From Actinomyces massiliensis 4401292 (GTDB lineage: Bacteria > Actinomycetota > Actinomycetes > Actinomycetales > Actinomycetaceae), in NCBI RefSeq assembly GCF_000269805.1, contig NZ_JH711481.1, positions 497,779 through 561,778 of the forward strand: 64,000 nt of DNA, written 5' to 3'. The notes below the pieces were generated by a model. The model did no database searches and had not been told where the DNA came from. It saw only the letters and a list, made by a program, of their open reading frames with translations. The translations under genes were made by a program, and so were the position numbers. Each line of letters starts with the position of its first letter. The first letter of the stretch is position 1. Positions 16,439-25,375 of the stretch are shown here, in pieces.

Positions 16439-16562
16439 GCCGACAGGCTAGCGCGGGCCGAGCCCGATCGGCCGCGTGGGGCGCCCAACACGAGTGGGCG
16501 CCAACGACGCGGCAGTACCGGCCGCGCTCCTACCTGTCAGGCGCCCCGATTCGGGCCGTTGC

Positions 16563-16684
16563 TGTCCAAAACGGAGGAGATTAACCCTCCGCCAAGCTCG
16601 GCATTTTCAAGAAACCAAGCGCTGGCCTACTGTGTGTCGGTGCGATACATCGATCTCGCGCCCTAATCTCCTCCGTTTTGGACA
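16563..16684. repeat. Inverted-repeat element, 122 bp, copy 2
   Basis: Perfect 21-bp ends beginning TGTCCAAAACGGAGGAG. The same ends are found at 10482-10605. The interior (16584-16663) does not resemble that of copy 1. It again lies between divergent gene starts (thiamine-binding protein and MerR). Confidence 0.85.
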
Positions 16685-16797
16685 CGCTGGACCTTCCCAC
16701 CACCCTGACGGCAGCCCAGACCCGCGTTGGCTGGCCGAGAGGGCGTCCGAACCGCCCGCTTGCCTTCGAGTGCGCTCACGCTTCTACGGTCGTGGCC

Positions 16798-17469
16798 ATG
16801 AACGACACGAGCGGCCCGGCCGAGCCCAACGACGCGCGCCTGCGTGCAGCGCTCCGGCTCACCGCCCCGTCAGGTGACGCGACAGCCGGTCCGAACGGCT
16901 CAGCTCACTCAACCGGCTCAACCGACTCAGCCAGTGCCACCAGTACGACCAGCGCTGCGAAGACAGGTTCCGGCGCCTTCCCGCCTCCCCCACGCTCAAC
17001 CGCCGTGGACGAGGAGCTGCCCGCGGACAACACCGCCTGGGACATCGCCACCACCGCCCACCATCTCGGGGTCAGCGCACACACCCTTCGCTACTACGAG
17101 CGCATCGGTCTGGTCCGAGTGGGGCGCTCCGGCTCCGGGCACCGCCGCTACGACGCCGCAGCCGTGCGACGCCTGGTGTTCCTCACTCGAATGCGCACCT
17201 CGGGCATGCCGATCCGCGATCTGCGTCGCTATGTCGATCTGGTCGAGGAGGGCGAGGGCACCGTGCCCGCGCGCCTGGCCATCCTCACCGAGCACCGGAC
17301 GCGACTGCACTCCCGGATCGACGACCTCCAACTCGCGCTGGCAGCCACCGACTACAAGATCGCGCTCTACAGCCAGGACATGGACGGCACTGACGGTGGA
17401 GCCACCAACCCTGCCAAGGGCCCGGCTGACGCGGACGCCGCCAGCCGGCGGCTGAGACGCGGGTCGTGA
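16798..17469 (+). CDS. MerR family transcriptional regulator
   Basis: 223 residues from ATG 16798; the open frame extends back to 16678, but that would run into the repeat element. The first ~75 residues are a low-complexity Ser/Thr/Ala linker, partly from 9-bp repeats. Then comes a complete MerR domain: WDIATTAHHLGVSAHTLRYY, ERIGLVRVGRSGSGHRRYD, VRRLVFLTRMRTSGMPIRDL and a coiled coil HRTRLHSRIDDLQLALAA. It is of the AdhR/TipA-like non-metal type (no Cys cluster). It is followed by a carboxymuconolactone decarboxylase gene, a frequent partner and the probable target. Confidence 0.85.
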   Translation: MNDTSGPAEPNDARLRAALRLTAPSGDATAGPNGSAHSTGSTDSASATSTTSAAKTGSGAFPPPPRSTAVDEELPADNTAWDIATTAHHLGVSAHTLRYYERIGLVRVGRSGSGHRRYDAAAVRRLVFLTRMRTSGMPIRDLRRYVDLVEEGEGTVPARLAILTEHRTRLHSRIDDLQLALAATDYKIALYSQDMDGTDGGATNPAKGPADADAASRRLRRGS

Positions 17470-17675
17470 CCATGACCCATGGGACCACCCGGCACACGTG
17501 CAGGAAGCTCCCGCATGGCGGGACATCGCCGCGGGACCGACCGACAGCAGGACCGACCGACACGGCGCGCCCTCAGCCGCGACACCGCACTGAACCACAC
17601 AGACCAATCCCAACTCATCAGCACGATCAAGACACGCAACCAGCACAACCTGCATGGCAGAGGAGACACCCCGAT

Positions 17676-18221
17676 ATGACAATCAACTCTTCGAGCAACC
17701 TCTCGAGCACCGCACGCACTGACGAGAACCGCAGCACCACTACGCCCGGCACCGGCACCAACACCAGCGGCTCCGCAGGCGCCGCCCAAGCCGACAGCAG
17801 CGCCCATCCCCAGCACGACATCGACAGTCCGGAGAACCGTGCTCGGCGCAAGCACGGCCTGGAGGTGCTGGCCTCGATCGACGGCGATGCGGGCAGGGCC
17901 GTCATGGATTCGCTGGCCGACATCAGCCCGGCCCTGGCCCACCACATCGCGGCCTTCGGGTTCGGCGACGTCTACGCCCGCCCCGGCTTGGATGCGCGCA
18001 GCCGCCAGCTCGTGACGATCGGCGTACTCACGGCGCTCGGCGGCTGCGAGCCGCAGCTGAGGGTCCACCTCAACGCCGCCCTGAACGTGGGGCTCAGCCG
18101 CGAGGAGATCGTCGAGGCGATCCTCCACGCCTCCGTGTACGCGGGTTTCCCCCGAGCGCTCAACGCCACCTTGACCGCCAAGAGAGTCTTCGCGGAGCAC
18201 GACGCCGTTGAGGTCTCGTGA
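17676..18221 (+). CDS. Carboxymuconolactone decarboxylase (AhpD-like) family protein
   Basis: 181 residues from ATG 17676, behind AGAGGAGA. After a Ser/Thr/Gly-rich start of about 45 residues comes the CMD domain: RRKHGLEVLASIDGDAG, ALAHHIAAFGFGDVYARPGL, SRQLVTIGVLTALGGCEPQL and HLNAALNVGLSREEIVEAIL. The AhpD CxxC pair is not present (a single Cys in GGCEP), so peroxidase activity of the AhpD type is unlikely. It resembles 4-carboxymuconolactone decarboxylase-type enzymes of unknown substrate. The MerR gene upstream is its probable regulator. Confidence 0.85.
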   Translation: MTINSSSNLSSTARTDENRSTTTPGTGTNTSGSAGAAQADSSAHPQHDIDSPENRARRKHGLEVLASIDGDAGRAVMDSLADISPALAHHIAAFGFGDVYARPGLDARSRQLVTIGVLTALGGCEPQLRVHLNAALNVGLSREEIVEAILHASVYAGFPRALNATLTAKRVFAEHDAVEVS

Positions 18222-18588
18222 GTGTCCCGGCGCTCCCGGTGGGTTGGAACCACCGGTCGCGCCTCCCATGCAGCCGGCCCGTCGCTCACCGGCATCGCCG
18301 CCGTAGCGGCCCAGGGCACGCCTCCGCGCGCAGCCTGGGCCTGAACGCGCATTCGCGCGCAGCCGGCCCGCCCGGCGCCCGACGCCCGGCGCCCGGCGCC
18401 CGGCGCCCGCGCGAACAATGAATCTCACTTTGTTGACGATTCGTTACAGATATAAGATCTTATGCGCCAGCCACTGCAGAGCCTCCAGCACGGCTCCTAG
18501 CGAGCGGCCCGCCCCTGCAGCGGTGGCACTCCCTCACCCGACCCCACCGGCGAGGGGGCCTGGAGAACATGAGCGGAAGGAGACCGGC
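18222..18588 (+). promoter_or_regulatory. Gap with AT-rich promoter-like region and palindrome
   Basis: This 367-bp gap holds short CGCCCGG repeats (about 18375-18410), then an AT-rich stretch with TTGACG (18433-18438) and TATAAG (18451-18456). The 12-bp palindrome ATAAGATCTTAT (18452-18463) overlaps the latter. It is a likely regulated promoter for the methyltransferase gene, with a leader of about 130 nt; the spacing between the hexamers is short, so the exact boxes are uncertain. Confidence 0.4.
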
Positions 18589-19329
18589 GTGACCACGCGC
18601 ATCCCCAGCAAACCAGCAGGAAGCTACGGCGTGGATGCGATTCTCGTGCCCGTCCTGCTCAGCCTGAGTACCCTGCCGCTGCTGTTGGGCACCATCGCCA
18701 ACATCGCACAGTCCGCACCCGCCTGGACCTGGCTGCTGATGGGAGCCGGGGCCCTCAGCCTGGGATATTCGGCGCTCGCCTTCTGGTACACCACCCTGCG
18801 CGGGAAGTTCCTCGTCTGGGCAAGGCTCCTGGACTCCCTGCACCTGAGGGGCGACGAGAACTCCCTGGATCTGGGCTGCGGCCGCGGCGCCGTCATCATC
18901 GCCACCGCACTGCGACTGCCCCATGGTCACGCCACGGGGATCGACCTGTGGCGCAACCAGGACCAGACGGGCAATTCGGCCGAGGCGACCCGCAAGAACA
19001 CCGAGCTCAACGGCGTAGCCGATCGGATCACGCTGGATACCGGCGATATGACCCGGCTCCCCTATGAGGACGCCTCATTCGACCTGGTCACCGCCAGCGT
19101 CTCCATCCACAACATCCCCGACGCCGCAGGGCGCAAGCGCGCGGTGTCCGAAGCGCTGCGCGTCCTGCGCCCGGGCGGCCGACTCGTCATCGCGGACATG
19201 GCCAAGACCAAGGAGTACGCCGACGTACTCACAGACGCCGACGTTCCCTTCACCTCCACGGCCGCGGGCCTGCACATGCAGTGGGGAATGATGCCCACCA
19301 CCATTATCAAGGCGCAGAAGAACCTCTGA
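18589..19329 (+). CDS. Membrane-anchored class I SAM methyltransferase
   Basis: 246 residues from GTG 18589, directly after GGAAGGAGACCGGC. Two N-terminal membrane helices (DAILVPVLLSLSTLPLLLG and WTWLLMGAGALSLGYSALAF) precede a Rossmann methyltransferase domain: motif I LDLGCGRGAVII (about residue 88), acidic motif II TGIDLWR, motif post-II DTGDMTRLPYEDASFDLV and VLRPGGRLVIADM. It is UbiE/MenG-like in sequence, and the substrate (lipid, quinone or arsenite-like) is not evident. It is a single gene behind an AT-rich regulated-looking promoter. Confidence 0.85.
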   Translation: MTTRIPSKPAGSYGVDAILVPVLLSLSTLPLLLGTIANIAQSAPAWTWLLMGAGALSLGYSALAFWYTTLRGKFLVWARLLDSLHLRGDENSLDLGCGRGAVIIATALRLPHGHATGIDLWRNQDQTGNSAEATRKNTELNGVADRITLDTGDMTRLPYEDASFDLVTASVSIHNIPDAAGRKRAVSEALRVLRPGGRLVIADMAKTKEYADVLTDADVPFTSTAAGLHMQWGMMPTTIIKAQKNL

Positions 19330-19750
19330 CTCTGACGCAGAACAAGGATCGGAGCCGCAGGACGGCCTCCCGCGGCTCATCGCCGCGCCGAAGTTCCGGC
19401 CCTCGACACCCTCGGCACCCCTCGGCACCCTCGACATGCCGCCTCGGCGCCCCCTCGATACCCTCTCAACCGACCCCGCCATTGCGCACCACCGCTCACC
19501 CATCTCCGGGAACGGTCTCGGTCGAGTCCGACAGGCCTCGTCGCAGAGCCGGAGAAAAGCACCAACGAGAGACCTATCCCACTCTCCCCGAGTTGCCCAG
19601 CCCCCTGAGGAGCACTAACCATTAAACCGACCAGCGGTCGGTTTGTGTAGCAGAGCTCTGCTCCACATCGTCCATGGGCAGGCCTCTCACGTGAATCAGC
19701 GGGGCCCCAGGGATCGGCGGCTGTGACCGACTTCGACGGAAAGAGAATCG
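19330..19750. other. Gap with TetR-like palindrome
   Basis: No gene seen. AAACCGACC-AGC-GGTCGGTTT (19624-19644) is a perfect 9-bp inverted repeat with a 3-bp centre. It reads like operators of AcrR/TetR-type repressors but could also be a short terminator ending in TTT. It lies about 107 bp before the peptidase gene. Confidence 0.5.
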
Positions 19751-21418
19751 ATGATGGCGACTATGACGGGCTGGGGCTCCCCAGGCAGACGGATGCGCAC
19801 AGGCGCACGGCGGAAGCAATTCGCGGCTGTGCTGGCACTGGGATGCGCGCTCCTATCAGTGGGCACGGGGGCTACCGCCGTCCCGGCCGCCGGCAACTCC
19901 AACGAGTCCTCCCAAGGCTCCACCTCCAACGAAGGGTCACCCTCCAACGACTCCGGGAGTGGATCCGTGATCCCGGAGGGCCTGGACGACTTCTACGGAC
20001 AGACGGTGTCCTGGTATCCGTGCGGTGCCACCGGCGGCATGGAGAGGACAGAGGCGGAGGAGTCCAACAGCTTCTCCTGCGCCATGGTGACGGTCCCCCT
20101 GGATTACGAGGATCCAGACGGCCAGACGATCCAGATCGCCCTGAAGAAGCGTGCCGCCGACGGCGAATCCCATGGGTCCTTGTTCATCAACCCCGGAGGC
20201 CCTGGCAGTTCTGGCGTCCAGTTGGTCGAGACCGCGTCTCAGGGGATCTTCTCACAGGACTTGCTGGCGGGATACGACGTCATCGGTTTCGACCCGCGCG
20301 GCGTGGGCTCCTCAACTGCGATCGACTGCGGGCAAGCCGGGCCGGCCGGGGGCGCCGGTGCGGGGCAGCCCCAGCCCGGCCAGTCGTTCGAGGACTGGGC
20401 TCAGGGCTACTCCGCGGGCGTGACTGCGCTGGAGCAGCAGTGCGCGGAGCACGCCGAACCGGGCCTGTTGGACCATGTGGGAACGCTCTCGTCGGCGCGC
20501 GACCTGGATGTGCTCAGAGCGGTGATGGGCGAGGAGTCCTTGAACTACCTGGGATACTCCTACGGCACCGGACTGGGCTACACCTATGCCGAGCTCTTCC
20601 CTGACAACACCGGGAGAATGGTTCTCGACGGTGCCCTGGACCCCTCCTTGTCCGCCGAGGAGATCGACCTGGGCATGGCCGAGGGCAATGAGATCGCGCT
20701 GGAGAGCTATGTGGAGGCCTGCCAGGCGGGCCAGACGGGTGCCGACTGCCCGCTGAGCGGGGAGGTCGAGAACGGTGTGCAGCAGGTGCGCGATCTGATC
20801 GCCTCGGCGAACACCTCGCCAATGGGCACGTCCGAGCCCGACCAGAAGGTCACCGGCGACCAGATGAGCCAGGTCATCCGAGGGGCTCTGAGTACTGCGC
20901 GCTGGCAGGAGCTGACCGCGGCCTTCACTCCCGCCATCACGCAGGGCGACGCCTCGGTCTTCGCCCTTGCCGCCAACCAGATGACGCAGTCCGCTCCGGC
21001 GGCGAGCATGGCTACAATGATCGCCATCATGTGCCAGGATCGGCCCTCGCAAGGCGACATGAACTCCTGGGAGAACCAGTACGAGGAGGCCCAAGAGGTC
21101 TCACCGACCTTCGGCGCCGCATGGACAAACTCCGACATGACCTGCGCAGCCTGGGGGCACGGCAACGAGCCGCTTCCTGCAGACATCACAGCCGAAGGGG
21201 CCTCCCCCATCCTGGTCGTCAGCACCACTGGGGACCCGGCTACGCGGTATGAGTGGGCCGAGGCTCTGGCCGAGCAGCTCGACTCGGGGCACCTGCTGAC
21301 CTGGGAGGGCGAGGGCCATTGCGCTTACGGGCGCGGCAGCTCCTGCATCAGCGGGGCGGTCGATGACTTCCTCCTGAACGGCAAGCTCCCCAAGGACGAC
21401 TTGGTCTGCAGCAGCTGA
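19751..21418 (+). CDS. Secreted TAP-like tripeptidyl aminopeptidase (alpha/beta hydrolase)
   Basis: 555 residues; GGAAAGAGA precedes the start. The signal peptide has basic RRMRTGARRK, a hydrophobic core FAAVLALGCALLSVGTGATA and cleavage near AVPAAG, followed by a Ser/Asn-rich linker. The catalytic domain matches Streptomyces tripeptidyl aminopeptidases: LFINPGGPGSSG, VIGFDPRGVGSST, nucleophile elbow GYSYGTGLG and LDGALDPS. The C-terminal TAP domain gives PILVVSTTGDPATRYEWA (acid) and EGHCAYGRGSSC (His). It removes N-terminal tripeptides or proline-type residues from extracellular peptides. A strong terminator follows. Confidence 0.92.
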   Translation: MMATMTGWGSPGRRMRTGARRKQFAAVLALGCALLSVGTGATAVPAAGNSNESSQGSTSNEGSPSNDSGSGSVIPEGLDDFYGQTVSWYPCGATGGMERTEAEESNSFSCAMVTVPLDYEDPDGQTIQIALKKRAADGESHGSLFINPGGPGSSGVQLVETASQGIFSQDLLAGYDVIGFDPRGVGSSTAIDCGQAGPAGGAGAGQPQPGQSFEDWAQGYSAGVTALEQQCAEHAEPGLLDHVGTLSSARDLDVLRAVMGEESLNYLGYSYGTGLGYTYAELFPDNTGRMVLDGALDPSLSAEEIDLGMAEGNEIALESYVEACQAGQTGADCPLSGEVENGVQQVRDLIASANTSPMGTSEPDQKVTGDQMSQVIRGALSTARWQELTAAFTPAITQGDASVFALAANQMTQSAPAASMATMIAIMCQDRPSQGDMNSWENQYEEAQEVSPTFGAAWTNSDMTCAAWGHGNEPLPADITAEGASPILVVSTTGDPATRYEWAEALAEQLDSGHLLTWEGEGHCAYGRGSSCISGAVDDFLLNGKLPKDDLVCSS

Positions 21419-21450
21419 GGCTCGCTCTCCACTCCCCGTCGAGTCGCCTT

Positions 21451-21493
21451 ATCCTGTGCAGCCCCGCCGAGTATCGGCGGGGCTGCACAGGAT
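21451..21493. terminator. Strong bidirectional hairpin terminator
   Basis: A perfect 20-bp stem (21451-21470 with 21474-21493), GC-rich with ATCCTGTGCAGCC at its foot and a GTA loop, in the convergent gap between the peptidase and surface-protein genes. Confidence 0.85.
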
Positions 21494-21537
21494 GAAGCAC
21501 CGGATGGCGGCGACGTCGTGAACGCTGTCGATCTTCT

Positions 21538-22614
21538 TTACTTCACGACCGCACCCCCACCGACCGGGCGGTTGTCCTCGTAGGAACCCTCAAAGGTCTG
21601 ACCGCCGGCGGTCACACTCGCGCCCAGAGTATTGACCCCTTCGATCCCGGTCACGTCCACCTGGCAGGTGACCTCCTGATCGCCGGGCACCGACGCCCCG
21701 CCGCTGGACACGCTCAGGCTCTCGGCCGGGCCCTCGGCGGTGACGACTTCGCCGCCGAAGGCGGTCAAATCGCAGCTGAGCCTGGTGAACGACGCCGAGC
21801 CCCGTTTCCGGGAGGTGGCGATCGTGAAGTCGGTCAGTGCGCTGTTTGAGTCGTTGGTCACCGTGACGGTGTAGCGTCCCGCGTCCTTCGGAGCATCCGT
21901 CAGAGTCTCAGGACTGGCGGTCACGGTCGCGTAAGTGGCGTTGATGTCCGGCTTCTTCGCGGTGGCCGTGAGATTCCTCGGTACGCCGTCCTTCGAGGAG
22001 GTGATCGTCGGGTTGAAGGTGTAGTCGCGCTCGCCGGTGCCGGGGGCCACGGCCGTCGCTCCCACATTCAGGTCGATATAGGCGGCCGCGTTGGGGAAAG
22101 TGGTCTGGTAGGTCATGCTCAGATGCTCCGGAGTGCATGTGATGCCGGTGACCGACCCTACGCTGCGTCCCTGCACGTCACGCACCTGGTCGTTCAGGCC
22201 CAGTGTGGAACTCTCCAGATGTACGAGGGACCCGTTCTTCTCGGGGTCGCGGTAGGAGTACGTGGCGCTGCCCGCAACACGATCCGCTGAGGGGCAGGCC
22301 CAGGTCCACAGGCCGGGCTGAGAATCGGCCTCAATACTGAGAGTGCTGCTCTCGCCCATGGCGATGCCGGATCCTGCCTTGATATTCCAGCTCAGGCAGT
22401 CATTGATGTTGTCTGTGCCGTGACAGCCCGTGCGGCCCGGAATGTAGTTCCCCGTGACATCAATGGCGCCCACGGGCTCAGCAGGAGGATCGGCGGCATA
22501 TGCCGGGGAATACGCCGGAGAGAAGAGGAAGGTCGCCAGAATCAGCGGGAGGGTCAGGACGGCACCGAGAAGACGGCGGTGCAATTGAGGCGGTCGGGGT
22601 CGTAAGAGGCGCAT
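21538..22614 (-). CDS. Secreted protein with Ig-like C-terminal repeats
   Basis: 358 residues from ATG 22614, with AAAGG upstream. Signal peptide: basic start, hydrophobic LLGAVLTLPLILATFLF, cleavage after AYA. The mature part is Thr/Ser-rich beta-type sequence with paired Cys residues (GCHGTDNINDC, ACPSAD, GITCTP). From about residue 230 there is a DUF11-like or Ig-like segment: GRYTVTVTNDSNSALTDFTI and VTCQVDVTGIEGVN. There is no LPXTG sortase motif or C-terminal anchor, so it is released or bound non-covalently. I do not know its function; a surface or matrix protein is the best guess. Confidence 0.75.
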   Translation of the reverse strand: MRLLRPRPPQLHRRLLGAVLTLPLILATFLFSPAYSPAYAADPPAEPVGAIDVTGNYIPGRTGCHGTDNINDCLSWNIKAGSGIAMGESSTLSIEADSQPGLWTWACPSADRVAGSATYSYRDPEKNGSLVHLESSTLGLNDQVRDVQGRSVGSVTGITCTPEHLSMTYQTTFPNAAAYIDLNVGATAVAPGTGERDYTFNPTITSSKDGVPRNLTATAKKPDINATYATVTASPETLTDAPKDAGRYTVTVTNDSNSALTDFTIATSRKRGSASFTRLSCDLTAFGGEVVTAEGPAESLSVSSGGASVPGDQEVTCQVDVTGIEGVNTLGASVTAGGQTFEGSYEDNRPVGGGAVVK

Positions 22615-23029
22615 GGCAGCCTTTCTGCAGGGATATACCAGGCGAGAAGCACTGGCACAGGAATAAGTGCATCATTACCGTATCGTTATATACGTCACCC
22701 GTAAAGCGCTGCTTCCCCTCCTCTCCATTCCTCCTTCCCCCTGCGATCGCCCCGCCTCCAGAGTCCGCATCGTGCGCGCCCGGGAAGTCGCGCACCGGTC
22801 AGGGATGACCCAGGGAAGGGCCGGGGAAGAGTCAGGGAAGGACCAGGGCGGAACCAGGGGCACCCCCGATATCCGGCGGCGAGCCCCCGCCCTAACCTCA
22901 TGACTACTCCGACAGAGCAGACCGGGGCGGACAGGGCGGGGCCGAACCGCCCCACTACTCAGCTGTTCAGCTAACTCAGCCACCCGGCTGCTCGGTGCTG
23001 ACCATTCCTCCTTCGCGAAGGCGGCCCTC
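22615..23029. other. Intergenic stretch
   Basis: No gene recognised. It contains the promoters of the two divergent genes and, near 22963-22990, a loose 9-bp TCAG-type repeat (TCAGCTAAC, TCAGCCACC). Confidence 0.4.
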
Positions 23030-23884
23030 ATGACAGCGCACTTTCCTCCGAACACCTCCCCCACGGGATATCCCGCCGCCCCCGGGACCCCATCACGGTT
23101 CCCGCAGACCCCGGCCCCACCTGCGCACAGGCCCGCAGCTCCAGCTCCCGCCATCGCCCTGCACGGCCTGACGCGGAGCTACGCCGTGCCCGGTCGGAGC
23201 GACGCCGTCGTCCACGCCCTGGCGGGGGTCGATCTGGAACTCGCCGAGGGCTCCTTCACCGCCGTAGTCGGAGCCTCCGGATCGGGCAAGTCCACCCTGC
23301 TCCAGTGCGTGGCCGGACTCGACCGGCCGAGCAGCGGCACCGTGCACCTGCTGGGCACGCAGACCACCTCGCTGCGCCCGGGCGCCCTGGCGACCTTCCG
23401 AGCCAAGCACATGGGCGTCATCTTCCAGGAGGACAACCTCGTCACCTGCCTGAACGCCCGGGACAACGTCGCCCTGCCCGGCCGCCTGCGTCAACGGGCC
23501 CTGCCCCACCGGGAGGTGGACAACGCCCTGGCTCGCGTGGGTCTGGCCGACCACGCGAGCCACCTGCCCGCCCAGCTCAGCGGCGGAGAGCGCCAACGGG
23601 TCGCCATCGCCCGGGTCCTGGCCTCGCGCCCGCAGATCGTATTCGCCGACGAACCCACTGCCTCCCTGGACCTGGCCTCCGCCGACACCGTGCTGAACTG
23701 GTTCGCCCAGATCGCCGCGGAGGGCGCCACCCTCCTCATGGTCACCCACGACCCGCAGGCCGCCGCCCGGGCCGGTTCAGTACTGGTCATGGACTCCGGG
23801 CGGATCGCGGCGCATGTGCCGGGCGGCAGCGCCGAGGCCGTCTCCCGGGCGATCCTCGAGATTCGGGGAAGGGCCGCCGCATGA
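23030..23884 (+). CDS. ABC transporter ATP-binding protein (MacB/LolD type)
   Basis: 284 residues. After a Pro-rich N-terminus of about 40 residues comes an ABC domain with Walker A GASGSGKST, Q-loop FQEDNLV, signature LSGGERQRVAIARVL, Walker B IVFADEPTASLD and H-loop VTHD. The sequence type (LHGLTRSY, then GLDRPSSGTVHLLG) is that of ATPases which pair with FtsX-like permeases to drive mechanotransmission or lipoprotein/peptide export. Its stop codon overlaps the next start in ATGA, so the two subunits are translationally coupled. Confidence 0.92.
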   Translation: MTAHFPPNTSPTGYPAAPGTPSRFPQTPAPPAHRPAAPAPAIALHGLTRSYAVPGRSDAVVHALAGVDLELAEGSFTAVVGASGSGKSTLLQCVAGLDRPSSGTVHLLGTQTTSLRPGALATFRAKHMGVIFQEDNLVTCLNARDNVALPGRLRQRALPHREVDNALARVGLADHASHLPAQLSGGERQRVAIARVLASRPQIVFADEPTASLDLASADTVLNWFAQIAAEGATLLMVTHDPQAAARAGSVLVMDSGRIAAHVPGGSAEAVSRAILEIRGRAAA

Positions 23885-25227
23885 TCCGCCTTCTGCTCGC
23901 CGATCTGCGCCAGAACCTGCGCTCGTGGACATGGACGGTGGTGGTCGCCGTCGTGGCCGCCACGAGCATCGCCGCCCAGCTCATGGTGGGGCGCGGGGGA
24001 AGGATCGCCGCGGAGGCCACGGGAGACACGGATATGGCGGGGCAGGCCGAAGCCCTCACGTACATGCCACTCACCTTCGTGGGTCTGTCCGTCGTCGTCG
24101 CCCTCTCCACAGTAGCCGCCCTAGTGGTGGCGAGCCGGGCACGGGACCACGGCCTGTGGCGGGCCCAGGGCATGCGGCCCGGGCTGCTGCGAATGATCCT
24201 CCTGGGCCAGCTCGCACTCGTCGGCGCGGGCTCCGCCATAGTGGCCATCCCCCTGGCCTACCCGCTCTCCTTCCCGCTGAGCGCCTTCGAGGGCGCCGTG
24301 GGCATCATCCTCCCGACGGCCCGGCCCCAGCCCCACCCCGTCGACCTGTTGATCCTCCTGATCCTGTGCACAAGCCTAACCGTCCTGGGCGGAAGGGGCG
24401 CCGCACGCCGCTCCAGCGGCGCCCAGATCATCGCCCTGCTCCGCGAGCACGACGACGTCCAGGGTCGCTCACGGCGGGTCCGCCGCAGACTGCTGCGCGG
24501 AATCCTGATCGCCGTGTGTCTCGCGGGACTGATCGCCCTGCCCATCATCGCGCAGATCACCGAATCGGACCACGAGTCCATCTTCACCCTCGTCATCGGA
24601 GCCGGTCTCGCCGCCCTGGTTCTCATGGTGGTGCTCACGCCTCGGGTGACGCCGGCCCTGGAGCGCACGTGGACCGCTCTGATTCCCTCGCGCTCCGTGG
24701 CCTGGCACATGGCCAGGCACTCCGCCGCCTACGAGGCGGGGCGGTCCTCGGCAACCGTCATGCCCTTCAGCCTGGCGATCGGCCTGGTCGGCTTCGCCTT
24801 CGGTATACGCGCCCTCGGGGGCAATGCCGACGTCGGCGGATTCATAGCCCTGTTCGGCACGGCGTTCCTCGTGGCCTGGACCGGAGGCGTGGCGGTCATC
24901 GCCATGAGTGCAGGACGCCGCCGCCGTGATGGCGCCCTCCTGATGGCCGCCGGGGGCGTGCAGGCGCAGGTGCGGTGGGCCCAGGTGCTGGAGGGCGTCA
25001 TCCACGCGGTGACTGCGGCAATTCTGGGGGTGGCATCGACGGTGGTGGGCCTGTGCTCGGAGTCGCTGATCCTCGGGTTCAATCCCGTGCCGGTCATCTT
25101 CCTCCACGGTCCGTGGGTGGAGATCCTTGCCATCACGGGCGCCTCACTGCTGACGGTGTGCGGGGCCACGGTCCTGTCCAGCGCTTCCACGACGCCCGTG
25201 ACCCAGCTGCTGCGCGCCCGAGACTGA
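23881..25227 (+). CDS. FtsX-like ABC permease
   Basis: 448 residues from ATG 23881, inside the stop of the ATPase gene. Membrane segments include WTVVVAVVAATSIAAQLM, FVGLSVVVALSTVAALVVAS and MILLGQLALVGAGSAIVAI, and more in the second half, giving the FtsX duplicate-unit layout with LWRAQGMRPGLLRMILL as the coupling region to the ATPase. The large extracellular domain of MacB is absent, so it resembles BceB/YknZ-type short permeases. The likely task is peptide or antimicrobial handling at the membrane; no sensor kinase is adjacent, so the substrate is open. Confidence 0.85.
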   Translation: MIRLLLADLRQNLRSWTWTVVVAVVAATSIAAQLMVGRGGRIAAEATGDTDMAGQAEALTYMPLTFVGLSVVVALSTVAALVVASRARDHGLWRAQGMRPGLLRMILLGQLALVGAGSAIVAIPLAYPLSFPLSAFEGAVGIILPTARPQPHPVDLLILLILCTSLTVLGGRGAARRSSGAQIIALLREHDDVQGRSRRVRRRLLRGILIAVCLAGLIALPIIAQITESDHESIFTLVIGAGLAALVLMVVLTPRVTPALERTWTALIPSRSVAWHMARHSAAYEAGRSSATVMPFSLAIGLVGFAFGIRALGGNADVGGFIALFGTAFLVAWTGGVAVIAMSAGRRRRDGALLMAAGGVQAQVRWAQVLEGVIHAVTAAILGVASTVVGLCSESLILGFNPVPVIFLHGPWVEILAITGASLLTVCGATVLSSASTTPVTQLLRARD

Positions 25228-25308
25228 CCGGCTCTCGCGCGACTTCCCGCACGATGCCGCCGGCGCGCTTCACCGATTTCTTCACCTGCTCCGCCCGCCC
25301 CACCCTGT

Positions 25309-25375
25309 CGAGGTCGACTTTTTCGGATGAGATCGACGGTGTCACCGTCGATCTCATCCGAAAATGTCTATCTCG
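25309..25375. repeat. 67-bp hairpin element, copy 1
   Basis: The core CGACGGTG-T-CACCGTCG is flanked by perfectly paired TTCGGATGAGAT / ATCTCATCCGAA and by looser outer arms starting CGAGGTCGACTT. Related copies are at 26399 and 35798. The stop codon of the VOC gene (25368-25370) lies within it. Confidence 0.85.
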
